DNA of 64,000 nucleotides from Mugil cephalus (Eukaryota > Chordata > Actinopteri > Mugiliformes > Mugilidae): positions 3,416,001-3,480,000 of the forward strand of contig NC_061773.1 of NCBI RefSeq assembly GCF_022458985.1. Reading direction: 5' to 3'. The stretch's first letter is position 1, and every line of letters starts with the position of its first letter. The notes below the pieces were generated by a model, which saw nothing but the letters and a program-made list of their open reading frames with translations, was not told where the DNA came from and did no database searches. The position numbers and the translations under genes are program-made. This document shows positions 11,931-27,240 of this stretch, in pieces.

Positions 11931-14639
11931 TACACAATCTGTCCATCTCCCCAACTCATCTCCTTCCCTCTCCTACACTCCCACACAGCCACACACAGAG
12001 ATGCATGTTTACACACACATGCACCAAGAACGTGAGTACAAGTCTCACTATGTGGTGCCACATCATGCACACTTTGATGAACTTTCTACACTGACGAGGA
12101 AAGCTTTGCTTGCTTTAAATCTTATACATGTTTGTCACTCTGAAAACACTTTAACAACGGGGCATACGTGACAACATTTTATACTGATGAAAATCCAGCA
12201 GAGGCTTGAAGTATGCGGCTCCTTCCCTCCCATGAGCCGTTTTCTCCCTCACATGCTTTTGTGTTGCACTGTTTGTGTTTACAAACTGAGTTCCAAGGAG
12301 GCCATAAAGAGTCGACATTCAATAGGTGTGAGAAGGCAGGAATTCCTCCATAAACACCAGAGTCCTCCCGGTCATCGGGATCGTGTAGAGGCACACTCCC
12401 AGTAACGAGGAGAACAAACATGCACACGTAGACACACTTCCCCGAACATGAACACAGAGCAGGGCTATATCAATCTAAGATCTCCCTTATGCTGATTGAG
12501 GTGAAGCAGTGGTAGCGTCAGAATCTCTTTTAAGTTTATAAGAGAATTCAGATTTTGGATGGTAATCTTACGTTACTAAAGTCACATACTTAATTATGTA
12601 AAGTTTCTGCTCAATAAATAATATTTTTTAACAAAGATATTGTGGAAAATAATAAGATTAAGAGCTGTTAGAGCTCTAATTGGCTCTTACTAGCTTTGTA
12701 TGTATTGTACTTTTAGTGGTCAGAAATGCCCATTGATCAGCGTGGACCACTTAGCCAAAATGGAAAATTGTTTTATTTGTTGTCTCCAACAAGCAAGCAA
12801 ATTGTGAAAAGGTGCAATAATAGAATTTAATATAATATTTTACCTAAAGCATTTGTTAAATGAATAAATATAAAGATCAAGCAAAAGATACTCAGTACAC
12901 ATTCAGTGAGACCAGTGACAAAACTATTGTGGGATGTTAGAGATGACCAGATTACCATCCTTACCTGACAGAGGTTGAGCATGACTCTTTTATTTTTTTT
13001 TTATTTTTTTTTTTTTGCATCACCTCATATATTTTGTTTAATTAATGCATCTATTGTATAGGTTTCTTTATTTGTGCGCTATTTAATTCTTTACTTTTAT
13101 CTTCTTTTTGTGCAATCAATATAAATATTAAATCAATTCAATTCAACAATGTTTCTCTTCAGTTTTTTAAGTTTAACCCTTCCAATTTGACATATTAAAA
13201 CGATTATGTTTTTATTATACAGGTATCTGTCACAAATGTAAAAGTTTGTAATGTCAGTAGACAGAAGTCCTACTATTCCGTATGTGACTCCAACCACGCA
13301 CTCATGCACAAGAAAGGAAGGAGAAATACTCTAGCCACACAGGCTGCAAAGAGCCAAAGGATGAGCTGCCTACCCATTTTAGCATGTTTCACTGGCAGCA
13401 TTTTAAAAGGTTTAAAGAAGCAGATCAATCACCCAACCAACCTTTTGTTTTTGACCTTTACACCTTCTCTGTGTGGCATTGCTCACACAGAATGTGCCCC
13501 TCAGTTCATTTGGTTCCTCCTTTCAAAATGGGTTAACACTGTCCTCTAGTGGTGGATTATCTCCCCCTCATTGTGTACAACTGACCACATTAAACCACTC
13601 ATTTGCAACATGTCATCTTGATTGTACCAACAAGATCAAACCACATCATTGGTAGATGGTATTGAGATGCACAAAGGTGGAAGTCCTGAGTTTAAGATCA
13701 GCTGGACATGTCTTATCTTTAGAGGTTTTATACTGCCAATACTTACACAGTTATGGTCGGGCTTTCAAACTGTCTTATTCTTTAAACAAAATTGTGTAAC
13801 ATTACCTAGCCCAATGAGTATTACTCTTAAATTTCACTGATTACAGACTGTAAAATATAGGATATTAACTGGGACAATAGGTTTGTATAATGGGATGTCA
13901 CAGTGGTTTACAAGCCTTCATCACCCTTCATCTCACACCTTGTGATGCCACAGTCACCCCTTTAAAAAACAGGGCTGATGGAGATCATGTGAGTCTGAGA
14001 AAACAGTGATGTCCTGATGATGTTGTCAGGTTATCTGAGTTTAGGCTTGATGCTCAATTCTTAACAAGAAGTCATGTCTTTGAAAGTGGGGGTGTGTGTT
14101 TTAGAAGTGGTGGGCATATTGAGAGGATCAAACAAATACACTGCTGAGTTGGCATCTAATGTCTCTAGCACCACATCCTAGACGTAAAAAGTGTCCTAAA
14201 AGTGTCTTTTCTCCTATCCTCATGGAAATGCTTTTTGAGTCCCCCTAGTTTATAAATAAGCAATATTAAATTTACACCTACAGCAAAACCGAAAGTCAGT
14301 ACAAATCGTTTGTACTTGAAACCAACTTTTTAACCATTGATTCTTAAATATTTTTTATGAGACATGGCAGATATTAATACAATTATTTTTAACAGATGTT
14401 ATGAAGAAAAAACAAAATAGCAATACACACAAAACAAAAATACAAATAATGATAAACAAAATAAAAGGGCTCAGGTTTGAATAAAGTTCAGACAATATTA
14501 TATTTATAGTTATGAGAAGGTTGATTACATCCATTTTGTCTAGGCTTATTTTTTCATTTGATTTTATTTCATCTGACAAACCAAATGGTACATGCTAAAA
14601 TAATATATTACTTTCTCTTGAAATGTGTTTTATGTACTT

Positions 14640-14671
14640 TTATTATTATTATTATTGTTGTTGTTGTTGTT
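14640..14671. repeat. (TTA)n(TTG)n trinucleotide run
   Basis: TTA units passing directly into TTG units, seen directly. Confidence 0.85.
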
Positions 14672-14779
14672 ATTCATGCTTTTATTTTACTTGTTCATTA
14701 GGCATTTTATGTACATGTTTTTATCTTGTTTCTAACAAATGTCTTTTCTTTTCAGCATTTTGTACATTTTATGCATGAG

Positions 14780-14845
14780 TTGTGCTATATAAATACAGTT
14801 TATTATTATTATTATTAGTAGTAGTAGTAGTAGTAGTAGTAGTAT
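14780..14845. repeat. retroposon-type tail with (TTA)n(TAG)n
   Basis: The phrase 'tgtgctatataaatacagtt' followed by TTA and TAG repeats resembles the 3' tail of common fish retroposons (…gtgctatataaataaagtttattatta). Only the tail is recognisable, so the family is not assigned. Confidence 0.4.
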
Positions 14846-15059
14846 TTAATTTAAGTGAAGAATCAACTTTGCACTTTAAATAATTGTTGAAGTCCCCAAA
14901 ATAAGAGATATTGTTTCACTTATAATGCCACAAAAGTGTGTCAATATTTAACTTGTCATTTGTACAAGTGTCGATTGTCATAGGCTGCGTCTGACGTAAG
15001 ACGTTGTTTTGGAGGAGGAAGTGAAAGGGGAAGGCAGAAGCTGGTAGTAGGTAGTTAGC

Positions 15060-15356
15060 AGTCAGGCAGTCAGGCAAGCCATCAAGTAAAGTGCCAAATT
15101 CACGCCGCGGTTCTAGATAGATTGCCTTGTCAGTTTGCGACGCGCTTTTTGTTAGTGTTCACACTTAGGACAGTACGTTTTTTTACAACTAGTTTGAGAC
15201 GAGGTTTTACCAAATTAGCCAGCGAGTTCAGCTCCAGCGAGCTAACGTAACGCCTAGTTAGCCTCCGACGCTAGCTGTCCTGAACAATAACAGCTAGTTA
15301 GCAGCCGGCTCTGACACCATCAAGAAGTCGCCTCTCCGCGGTGCTACAAGTTGAAA
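15060..15356 (+). other. rab7a: probable non-coding first exon of rab7a (5' UTR) and promoter area
   Basis: This block is richer in CpG than its surroundings. It ends in a strong donor, TTGAAA followed by GTAAGTTT at 15357. The coding exon of rab7a has an acceptor 10 bases before its ATG, so a separate upstream 5' UTR exon is required; mammalian RAB7A has the same arrangement. The 5' edge is a guess. The implied first intron is about 3.7 kb and I saw no other gene in it. Confidence 0.55.
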
Positions 15357-18300
15357 GTAAGTTTTTGGAGACGCTGGCAGTCGTTTGTGATGTATCGTAT
15401 TTGCTCACATGTCTTATTCGGTGCCCCGTTAACCCTGACGTGTAACGGCTAATGGTGGTGCAATGTTTTTCGAGAAGCTCGTTGGCAAAAACAACAAGGC
15501 CGGCCTGTGGGTCCTGTGGGTCGAGTCCAATCAAGAGAGAGAATCGAGGTCTGTCTGTCGAGCTAATCATTGTCAAAGGACGACAATCTCTGTCAAATGT
15601 TGGCAGGAGAAATAATGATTTATTTGACTCATTAAATATGTATTTGTCGTTCCTGCACAGAGAGACTTCAAAGCTACACATCTCTCTAATAAATCCCTTC
15701 AAAGGTGATCTTTGGTGACATATCTTGGCTTTGGACAAGTGTCCACTTTAACACATCTGTTCTGTCAACAGGCTGTTGGAAAGAAATGTTTAATATGTTT
15801 GTTGTTGTGTTGCCTAGCAGACGGAACATGTCATGTGTCTTTTTCTTCTTCTCTAGTTTTTGTTTCGTTTATGACTTGCAGGTATACTTCGGTGACTTTT
15901 AATTTAACAGCTTAACGCGGCTACTCCCGTCAGTGTTTGTGACAACAAGTTCACTGGGATGAAATGAAACATGAAAATCTTTTGTTGTTAAAACATAAAA
16001 GGTCTATTTCTTCACCCATTCAAGTTTAAAACTTTGTCATTTTGTTTTGTTTGTTTGTTTTCTCTTTTATTTCTATGTACCTGTGTTTACAGGACATGGG
16101 GACTGAAAGGCCTTCCTGCTCTGATTTTGTTTTTAATGATTGATTGCAGTTGTTAGCAACCCGAGTGCAAACGACTCATCTCGGGTTACTTGATACTGGA
16201 GCTCGACTCCGCTAGTTTGGACCAGGCCTACTTTGTTATTCACTCATAACACACAGGGTCATGAAGGGTTTGTCACACTTTGAAAATGTCTTTACTTGTG
16301 GCCTTGAAGAGCTTTTATGGTTTTCGTGGCACTGAGTGTGTAACTCTAAGCACATGTTGTTCACGTTGCTCCTGCCAAGCTCTAATTAGTGCTAATATTT
16401 TTAAGTTTATTATTGTGTTGTGTACTCACCAGACGTCCTGATATCACGTGAGCTGGAGTGTGTTAGTCAGGTAGAAACTAGTTTACCAGGAAACATGACG
16501 ATTGGCTCAACATTGAGAAAAACATGAGCTCTGCCTTCCAAAATCTAAATTTAGTCCACAGTTTGTTTACTTGTTTGTGTCTGTTATGTGCGTTCGTGAT
16601 GTCCAAGCTGAATTCAGGCTGCTCCTTCCATGAATGTGCAGACTAAGGGATGCTACGTTGGGCCTTTTACTCCACTCAGATACATGTTTTTTTTAAACAA
16701 CCATTTCTCAGAGTCAGGTCGTATTATTAGCCTGGTCAGTGATAGGAGTTGGAACAATAAAATATCCAAGTTTTTATATTTCATTGATGCTGGGTTTTTA
16801 ATTAATTCTTTTAATGTCCCTTTCATAATGCTGGAAGGCAGACCATGAACAAGAGACAGATTAAACCTCAGTAAAAGAGCGTAACTTCAACTTTTTTATA
16901 TCATTTGTTCACAAGCCAGCTGACAGCCAGTTTGATTGTATGATTTTCATCCATGTACAATAGCTTATTTAGTGTCTACAACTGTGTGTTACATTCCCAC
17001 ATTTCCTTTAACCTGCACATACCCTCAGACTTTTCTTTTATTTGCCAGTTTATTCAATTTCAACTCCTGAAGCTTGTATCATTGACACATGCCAGTCGGT
17101 ATTCAGTGACTAAAGCTAGGTGTTGTCAGGTCTCAGTTTCTCCGCTAGTCATGTGACTGCTGTGTGAGCACACCTAGACTTCAGTGATGTGCTGTTCATT
17201 CTTCTGTCAGCTGCTCCGTGCTTCACAGCGTTGTTGTTACAGGAGTGGTGTGCTTGTCCCAGTCAGAACGAATGCAAGTGAGTTGTCGTAACTCAAGAGT
17301 TTGTGTTTTTTTGAACCCGCAACTTGAAGAATTTGTCTAGTTTTCAGTCTTGTGTAATCATTTTAGTTTGAATTATAAGTGATGTCTATGTTATATGACA
17401 AGTTACACCAAAACCAGTTTGAGGGGGTTTATGGGCATGTCTAAAATGTCTTGTGTGTTTTGTGCATGATGTGTATTGACCTACATAAAGCTAATGGGAA
17501 GTTGTCAGGTTTTTGGTTAAAGCCTCATATAACAGGTTCCTGTGTGCCACTGGAAAAGACATGAAAGTAATAATGTGTTTCCTCAAAAGAACATAATGAT
17601 CCATTGGTGAAGTTCATATTTACAAATTCAGCACTGTTTAATTTTCATCTGTATATTACGTACTATGGCCACCCGTACATGTGTTTGGATCGGCCCTAGT
17701 TACATCCGAGGAGACATTGCTACGTGTATTACCTTCAGACAGCTGCTGTCATGCTTGCTCACCGCACACATATGGCAGACTTGCCTAGTTTTTGTTTTCC
17801 CCAGTTGTTTGATGATGATTCATATGACGCAGAGAAGACGAAAGTATGAAAAAAAGATAAGGTAGCTTCTTATGAAATCACAGCGTATTTTTGTTTGCCT
17901 AGCTCTTTTGTGCATGGATAAGGGTTATAGATAAACTTTCAAGACCAGAACATGTTTTACTGCCCAGCACGTCTTATACGAGTTTTAGCCGTGAAAAGTG
18001 AAGTCAGCATGTGTTTGTCTGCCGGAATGATGAGAATAAGGCTTATCCTCAACAGTGTCACATGGAATGGAATGACGATAAGAAAGACTGCGATAGTAAC
18101 TTCATAGTTCATAGTATATCCTGTGCACCACTTTGGTGTCATATCTTTGGCTTGGTTATATATTTCATAGTACATACAAGGTTCTGAAAGACTGTCTTAA
18201 CCGGAGCAGTTAGAGAGGGGGCAGTACACAATTTGTTCACTTATTCGTGTGTTGTGCAATATCTTGCCTTCTTCATTTTGACTAGAACTGATTGACACCA

Positions 18301-19054
18301 CGCACATAACGGACCAGCGATTTGCATTTCAGGGTTTGGAAATTACACAGATTGCCCAACAGTGAACTAGGGTTCTTTCTGGAAGTACAGGAGTCTACTT
18401 TATCTGACTGACTCCACAAGGGGATAAAAAGTGTCACTGTTTTACTGGATTAATACAGATAGGCTTAATTTGTGCCTCATATATTGTTAATGTAGTTTTG
18501 TGATTTACACAAATGGCATAGTGGTATAGGTGGGATGAGACACATTAGCTCGAAGGAGATTGGAGTAAGTATCTGCATAGTTTCTACAAACTCTTGTTGT
18601 TTATGGAGTTTTGGTCATTTTTATAACTTTTCTCTCATTATCTGAGGGAAAGTAAGTCGTAAATTGTCAGTTTAGCGATTGTTTTGTGAACAAATATGTC
18701 AGATTGCTCAGAAGGTAAGACGAAGGAGTCAGTCCTCTGAGAGGTAACTTCCTGTGCTGCGCTGTGCTGTGTGAGAGAAAGAGAAAGAATGAAGTGCTCC
18801 TCGTGATTTGCCCAACAGCTTAGACATCACATGACTGGAGTGAAAGGCGTTCAGACCTGATTGGTGCAGGGCCATGAAACTCAACACGCAATTTTGTAGA
18901 CCAGTGTTTGCTGGTCTGCTTAGAAACAGATTTACTTTTGTACTGATTTCGCTGTCTTGAAACAATAGAAATCATGTGATTAGATGGTGACTTGCAATGC
19001 TGAGGTTAGATGGCTTAACTTGTTTTTCTGTTGTCTTTCTGCAGCTGTGGAAAA

Positions 19055-21019
<1,965 letters not shown>

Positions 21020-21509
21020 GGGACATCTTGGACCATCTTCTCTCTCTCTCTGAATCACCCCGTCACCGGTTGCGTCACCTCCACCTCGCTCCCAGGGAAA
21101 AGGTTTCCCTACTGGTCTTCCTCCTTCACGCCACTGATCATTCCTTCGACACCACCACTCACGCAGTACACTGCACTCGGGTGTAACCTCCCTCCCACCT
21201 AGCACATGAATCAACACACTAGCGTACTTGCAAATTACGCCGACAAATCTAGAGCCCAAAGATCACTCAAGAGAAGAATGCCCCCTGTGGCCCCTGACTC
21301 TCTCACTGAGGGGGCAAGATGGAGCCATGTTCAGAGAGTGTGATCGGGAACTCTAGATGAACTGGCTGATGCTCTGTAATGTGAGACGATGTTGGCTAAT
21401 GTCAGCATCCCAAGTACCTTATTCTCCCTGTTTTTCTGTTGCTTTCTTTTGCCTTTTTTTTTGTAAAGAAATAATCTAGTTGAACTATATATATATATAT
21501 ATATGTATG

Positions 21510-21542
<33 letters not shown>

Positions 21543-22310
21543 TCACACACATATATATTTTAATTGCCTGATGTCATTTTTTTTCTAGCCACCTTGAAAC
21601 ACACACTTGTTGTTTTGCACTTTCTTATGTTTCTGCCTTTAAATGTTATAGAGGGTTGACTGATTTTGGGCAACATCTGCTACCACGCGCCTTTCGGTGA
21701 GCTTCAGATTATGCTGCTTCACTTGTTTTCCCTGTTAGATATCTCCTGAGAATCTTTTGAACACTCTGGTGATTGTATTTCCCCTTCAAGATTGTGTATT
21801 AAAGGGTCTAAAACAACCTCCTGGTGCAAAAGAAATGTTACTAAGTTGACATTAAATAAAAGCTGACAAGGTGGTCACAGTGTAAAACGTGGATTAATCC
21901 CCCCTTGCTATATTAATATTTGCTTTTTCTGTAACATTACTTGTACTTCTAATACTGCTGTATGTGTTCTGTCCCTCATCAGACATCTTTCAGTGCTCTG
22001 GAATTACAGTATGCGTCACCGGCACAGCTTACACCTGTCTTCTGTCATGTCTTTGTTATTGCTGTTCTATCTATCTGCTTGTAGCTCAGGTTGGCTAAGT
22101 ACTTAATATTTTTAACGGATTGTGTATTACAGTGTATAGATGGCAAAGGTATAATGGATTGAACTAAAACAGATGTTCTATCTTTCCATTTAAGAAAATA
22201 TCCAACTGTTTGCCCTGTTATTACTCCTCCTTACAGAAACAATTACTGCAATGCCAATGATGTTGTTAAAGAAAATTCGGACGTCAAGTAATAAAAACTC
22301 TTGAATATAT
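21020..22310 (+). other. rab7a: rab7a 3' UTR
   Basis: Sequence after the rab7a stop with no competing ORF. AATAAA hexamers lie at 21855-21860 and 22290-22295; the second is followed by a GT-rich stretch, so a UTR of about 1.3 kb is plausible. A long AT dinucleotide run (21486-21542) lies within it. Confidence 0.5.
21486..21542. repeat. (AT)n microsatellite with ATGT interruptions
   Basis: An alternating AT run inside the inferred rab7a 3' UTR. It is broken by GTATGT units and can form self-complementary hairpins. Confidence 0.9.
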
Positions 22311-23760
22311 CAATTGTCTAACATTATTTGTCTCAATTTATGTTTGATTGATTGGTTCATTTCCTTTTGTTGTTTTTTTTTCTCAGTCAGCGCCTCACTA
22401 GTGTTAGTAGTTCTAATCCCAGCACTGATGAGATAAAATGTGTGAAAGAAATGTACCAACTTTAGCCTCTGTGTCCTCGACTGAACGGCTGAAGTGTCAT
22501 TCAGCAAGACCCCTAACTTAAGCTCCCTGGGTGCTCACTGCCTCGTCTGTACATATGGTTGGGTTAAAATTTGAAGACAACAGTATTTCATCTTTAATAT
22601 CAAATTGGTATCTAGTTAAGGTTTAATTTATTAACTGCTTTTAAGACATTGTGAACCTCTGTTCAATCATTCCAAGCTGTATGAAACACTGGTATTAATG
22701 GAGGTTACATTATATTTAAGTGAGACAACTCCACAATTCTGGGTTTTAGATTTGGGTTTTTAGATTTTATTGGAATGGTTTACTAATGTTATTTCTGGTT
22801 TCTGCCATTGGAAAAATCCAGTTTGTTAAAGTTAAATTGAATCCAGTCTTACATCCCCGTTTATTGATGTCTTGTTTTTTAATTGGATCTGCATCTGGCC
22901 GTAAAACATATCTGGAAGAAGTACACACAGTCTTATTGATCTCAATAGTATTTTTCTTTTAGTTTATTTTAATATCATGCAGAGAATTAATCCAAATGTG
23001 AATCAATTCTACAATCACAGCCTCATTTATTCAGTCATTCTTGATGCACCACCATCAAAATATTTGTCAAAACAATTCTGACAAATTATATTTTCTGTAT
23101 TATCTGATTCTATTAAGCTTCAAATGTATTTTGTCATTCACGTGGCTGTGATGATCTTTATTTATCTATTTTTTGTGTGTGTGGCCAGAATGGAGATTTA
23201 AAAATAATTTTAAGTATGTCAGAGTAAACCTTAATGAAATTACGTGTGTAGAATGAGTGTTGTTTAATTATACTAAATACAAAACAACAAAAAACACTGC
23301 CACCCTACACCCTAGCATACAGTCAATGTCTACACCAAGCTTCTGCATGCTCATTCAATTCAATTCATTCAGTTTAGCAGTCAGTGTGGCACTTTGACTT
23401 TGATATTTTTTTAATGAATTAAATAATCTGTTTTGTGTTTTTTTGTTTTTTCTTCCAGCATAGTCATGTTTATGTAACTGGCATTTTAGCGTAGACATGA
23501 CTTGCAGAGAGAAAAGAAAAAAAAAAGAAAATGTTAAACAAACACTTGATTAATATGCAGGTTTATGTGTTGTTTCCATACAGCTGCTTATTTGGTTAGG
23601 GCAAAAACACACACACACAAAAGCAAAGCAGGAATTATGTCGGTTTTGAGTATTGTCGATTAATTTTTTTACTACCAACATATATTTACTACTTCTTTTA
23701 AAGACCTGCCGTTTTTATCATAGTTTTGATTCCTTATCTGGATGTATGCTCATGGTTTCC
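22311..23760. other. rab7a-arpc4 spacer
   Basis: AT-rich sequence with A-rich and T-rich tracts. I see no exon or recognisable repeat. Confidence 0.5.
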
Positions 23761-23770
23761 GGTATGTACA

Positions 23771-23803
23771 CGGAAGTAGCTCTCGCGAGTATAGCTACTT
23801 CCG
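23771..23803. promoter_or_regulatory. arpc4: palindromic ETS-type site pair around a CGCG motif at the arpc4 start
   Basis: An 11-base arm CGGAAGTAGCT is followed 11 bases later by its exact reverse complement AGCTACTTCCG. Each arm carries CGGAAGT, a core recognised by ETS factors such as GABPA. The spacer holds CTCGCGAG, the core of the TCTCGCGAGA element found at many TATA-less housekeeping promoters. It ends 29 bases before the arpc4 initiator ATG, so it lies at or beside the transcription start. The pairing is seen; the factor assignment is inferred from motif knowledge. Confidence 0.6.
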
Positions 23804-23832
23804 CCTTTAGCCGCCTCTCCGGATACTGAGAA

Positions 23833-26679
23833 ATGGTAAGAGAAAAAAGACATATGAGCTGATAAAACGATACAGTTTAACAGTTACACTTATCAGATCT
23901 CATCGACGGGAGATTGATACGGTTTATACATGAAAATGGCATCAGATTAGGAAGGGTCGACTCGTTTGTTTTTCCATTGGTCATTTTAGGAATAGCTAAG
24001 GAGGCGGTGAGCTAACAGGCTAACGGTGGCTAGTGGGCTTCCTACCTACAAAGAGAGCGGATATAATGTTATAGAGACGAAGAATGATATAATATTGATA
24101 TAATATTGATATTACAACATGCGGGGCCTGGTTGTAACACTGTAATAATGCTATGCTGATGAATAGTACGCTAACTGCAATGACGGAAAAGGAAGGAAGG
24201 TAGCATCTGTTGAACTTAACTGCTGTTATCAGCTCACCTGATGCAGATGTAGATGGAGCAGCTGGTGGTGGTGAACCTTCTGGATCTGTTTGGTCCCCTA
24301 TCTTTACAAAACACTGCTTAATCATAATATGTCTCTATATCATATATAAAACCCCTCCCACTTCTATCACTCTTTCCTGCCATTTTCTGCAGTAAATAAC
24401 CGACACCACGATCAATGGGATGTTGATGCATTGTTTTGACTTTATGTTATCTGCATGGCCTTTGGGGCAGCAGGACAATATTTAAGTTTTGAAGACAGTA
24501 CGGCTCTTGACAATCAAAATGCTGTATGTAAGCAGTTTCTATTAACTGCCTCAACGAGTGTTTGGTATTTCTGCAGTTTTTTATGGACCTGAATCACAGC
24601 AGACTTTCAGACACGTCAAAGCAGGAAAAGCACAGGTGTGATTAACAACACCAGCGATGACTTTATTCCATTTAGATGAACCAAGTTCATCTCGAACATT
24701 GTGGGGTACTTAACTGAACAGAGCCATTGTTACTGTTAGTAATTGTCACTGCTTTTTATGCTTTAATGAAACAAAAAATCTGCCGTAATGAAAGGTGCAT
24801 CGGTTGCCATTTTTGTCATTGTTACTTAAACCTTTTGATAAGGGCTAAGTGTCATAGTTGTATACATGGCTCCCAGTATCGTAACTACAATCTCACTTGT
24901 TCCACTTGAGGCCTTAATTGGCAAATCTTTGCTTCTCCTGCTCATGTTTCCTTCAGTGGGTTACTTTGATATCAGTAAACTGAAGTAGCACATCTGTTGC
25001 AGCAGCTAATATACAGTGGACATGAAGACGGTATTCATTAGAAATGATTATAATCTATTCTTCTCCTTGTCTTCTGCGCCCAGACGGCAACTTTGCGCCC
25101 TTATCTCAATGCAGTGCGTGCCACACTGCAGGCCGCCCTCTGCCTGGAGAATTTCTCCTCACAAGTGGTGGAGAGACACAACAAGCCAGAGGTAGAGGTC
25201 AGGTGAGTGTAGCACCACAATGGTGCATGTGGCAAAACCAAAGAACATGTGAAAAAGTTTAACCCCTTAATACCTGTGCACTGACTGTGTGACAGAACAT
25301 TAAATGTGTGTGTTTGTGTTTTTCTCACTTTCAGGAGTAGTAAAGAGTTGCTCCTCCAACCTGTAATCATCAGTCGCAATGACAAGGAGAAGGTTCTGAT
25401 TGAGGGCTCCATCAACTCCGTCAGAGTCAGCATCGCCGTCAAGCAGGTCAGTCGGGGTGCTGCCCCAGTGTAAACCCACACTCAGAGCAAAGGGTTAGAT
25501 TTTATGGAAATCGTGTCCTGATTGTTCCTTTCAAAAAATTTGCTGCTGTAGGCCGATGAGATCGAGAAGATTCTGTGCCACAAGTTCATGCGTTTCATGA
25601 TGATGAGAGCAGAGAACTTCTTCATCCTGAGGAGGAAACCAGTTGAGGTAAGTGGACATTAAAAGTATGCTTCATTAATGAGATATCATACTGTATATAT
25701 AATAATAAAAGGTATTTATTCATGTTTGCAAGGTGGCATGAAGATGCTAGACTGGTAGGCTGCCCAAAGTTCTCCTGCCCTCACAATTTAGGAATTCATT
25801 AGACTCGACAAAGACCTCCTGTCCTGGGCCACTCAAACCATTCTGGGCTGTATGTGGTCATGGACAGAAGAGTAACAGCAGCGTAATCATTCATGTCACC
25901 TGAGCGGTGTGAAATACTATTAGTTCACATTGTTTGCTCTGATTGAAACATGATCCATAATGAAATCCAAACGTGTGTTACCATAATTTCTTCACAAAAC
26001 ACCTCATTTTAGTCTAGTAAAGGTTGTCAGGTTTGAGATAAAGATTAAGTTTAACCTTGAATGACATCAAATAATTGCCTCTAGTCTAATATATTTAATA
26101 ATATATATATTTTTTAAAAATAATAAATAACAGTTTTAATTTTTAACTGTTTTATTTAAGCTAAATGTTTCCCTAAAAAACCTTTGCAAATAGTGGTTGT
26201 TAATCATTTCTGCTAGTGTGAAGTTTCAGCTCAAACAGATACATGTGATTGTGCGATGGGAGGATCTTTAACGGCGTCATTTTTTCCTTCATTGTTCCAC
26301 AGGGGTATGACATCAGCTTTCTCATCACCAACTTCCACACAGAGCAGATGTACAAGCATAAACTAGTGGACTTTGTCATTCATTTTATGGAGGAAATTGA
26401 CAAAGAGATCAGTGAAATGAAGCTGTCGGTCAACGCCAGGGCTCGTATAGTCGCCGAGGAGTTCCTCAAAAATGTGAGTTGCAGTCTTTCAACATGCAAA
26501 ATTGCAAGAGGACAGTTTTATATTGCAGGACATATGAAGTTTTTCCTAATTCTAGTATTTTCACAGTGCTTATTCAGTTAGGATGTTATTATACTGTACT
26601 TACTATTTTGTAATATTCTTAATATTTTAGATTTTTTTTTAAGCTCATTGTGTTTTTTGTTTTACTTTTGCAGTTCTGA
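23833..26679 (+). CDS. arpc4: actin-related protein 2/3 complex subunit 4 (ARPC4, p20)
   Basis: Six coding exons: 23833-23835 (the ATG alone), 25084-25202, 25335-25446, 25552-25647, 26303-26473 and 26674-26679 (last Phe plus stop). The 168 aa product matches vertebrate ARPC4 in length and almost residue for residue ([72 protein letters not shown]). ARPC4 pairs with ARPC2 to form the core scaffold of the seven-subunit Arp2/3 complex, which nucleates branched actin in the cytoplasm. A first exon coding only Met and a last exon coding only one residue are unusual, but every phase fits. The neighbouring WASP-family gene at 43.7-47.6 kb belongs to the same pathway; I treat the proximity as chance. 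Confidence 0.97.
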
Positions 26680-27240
26680 GAGAGAGATACACAAAGAAAT
26701 CTTAGGAAAACATTCCTTTTGCAATCTTGGCCGCTGCTGTGGAGCGTTCACCTCACAGGACGGAGAGGAGGCAAAATGTGATCGGCCCAGAGAAGCTGGT
26801 GAAACATAAGATGTACAGTAAAGATGTACAGGCCAATGGGGTTTTAACCCTTTAACCTTTAAATTCCCCTGTGCTCAAAAATATTGATGTTTGTACATAA
26901 TTGATATCCACACCAGACATGAATCTCTGCCTCTGGAATATTAGAAATCAGGGCAGGTCCTTAAAAAAAGATATTTATCAATGTTAGTGAGCACAGGATA
27001 ATAGATTTCTTTTTCCACATAATTTAAATGTTTTTTTAAATACATAAATATATATATAAATATTATATGCACATGAATTTAATTTTTGTTACACCAGTTA
27101 ATAAACCATGAAGGCAATTAATTAGCGCGAGAACACAGAAGACCCTATTGTAAATGAGACACAGGATCATACATATACTTACTGGCAGTGATAAGGAATA
27201 AAAACATTATACTTTGTATTTTTGGTGATTTATTTTTTCA
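26680..27240 (+). other. arpc4: arpc4 3' UTR
   Basis: Non-coding sequence after the arpc4 stop. AATAAA hexamers lie at 27100-27105 and 27197-27202. The second is only about 30 bp from TTTATT at 27229-27234, which read on the other strand would be a pfkfb4 poly(A) signal, so the two genes end tail-to-tail with little or no gap. Confidence 0.5.

Larger units (their letters stand above)
11522..15030. other. intergenic stretch without recognised genes
   Basis: AT-rich sequence between the divergent fibroleukin-like gene (minus) and rab7a (plus). It contains a CA repeat at 11892-11928, T-rich and A-rich tracts near 12990-13015, and trinucleotide runs at 14640-14671 and 14801-14845. I see no exon with matching splice sites. 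Confidence 0.6.

Noticed and set aside
3144-14845. Possible CRISPR or tandem array structure among repeats
   Set aside because: Repeats are simple di- and trinucleotide runs without spacers; the genome is eukaryotic.
15298-15738. 146-codon minus-strand open frame at the rab7a promoter
   Set aside because: It is antisense to the inferred rab7a 5' UTR exon and has no recognisable product.
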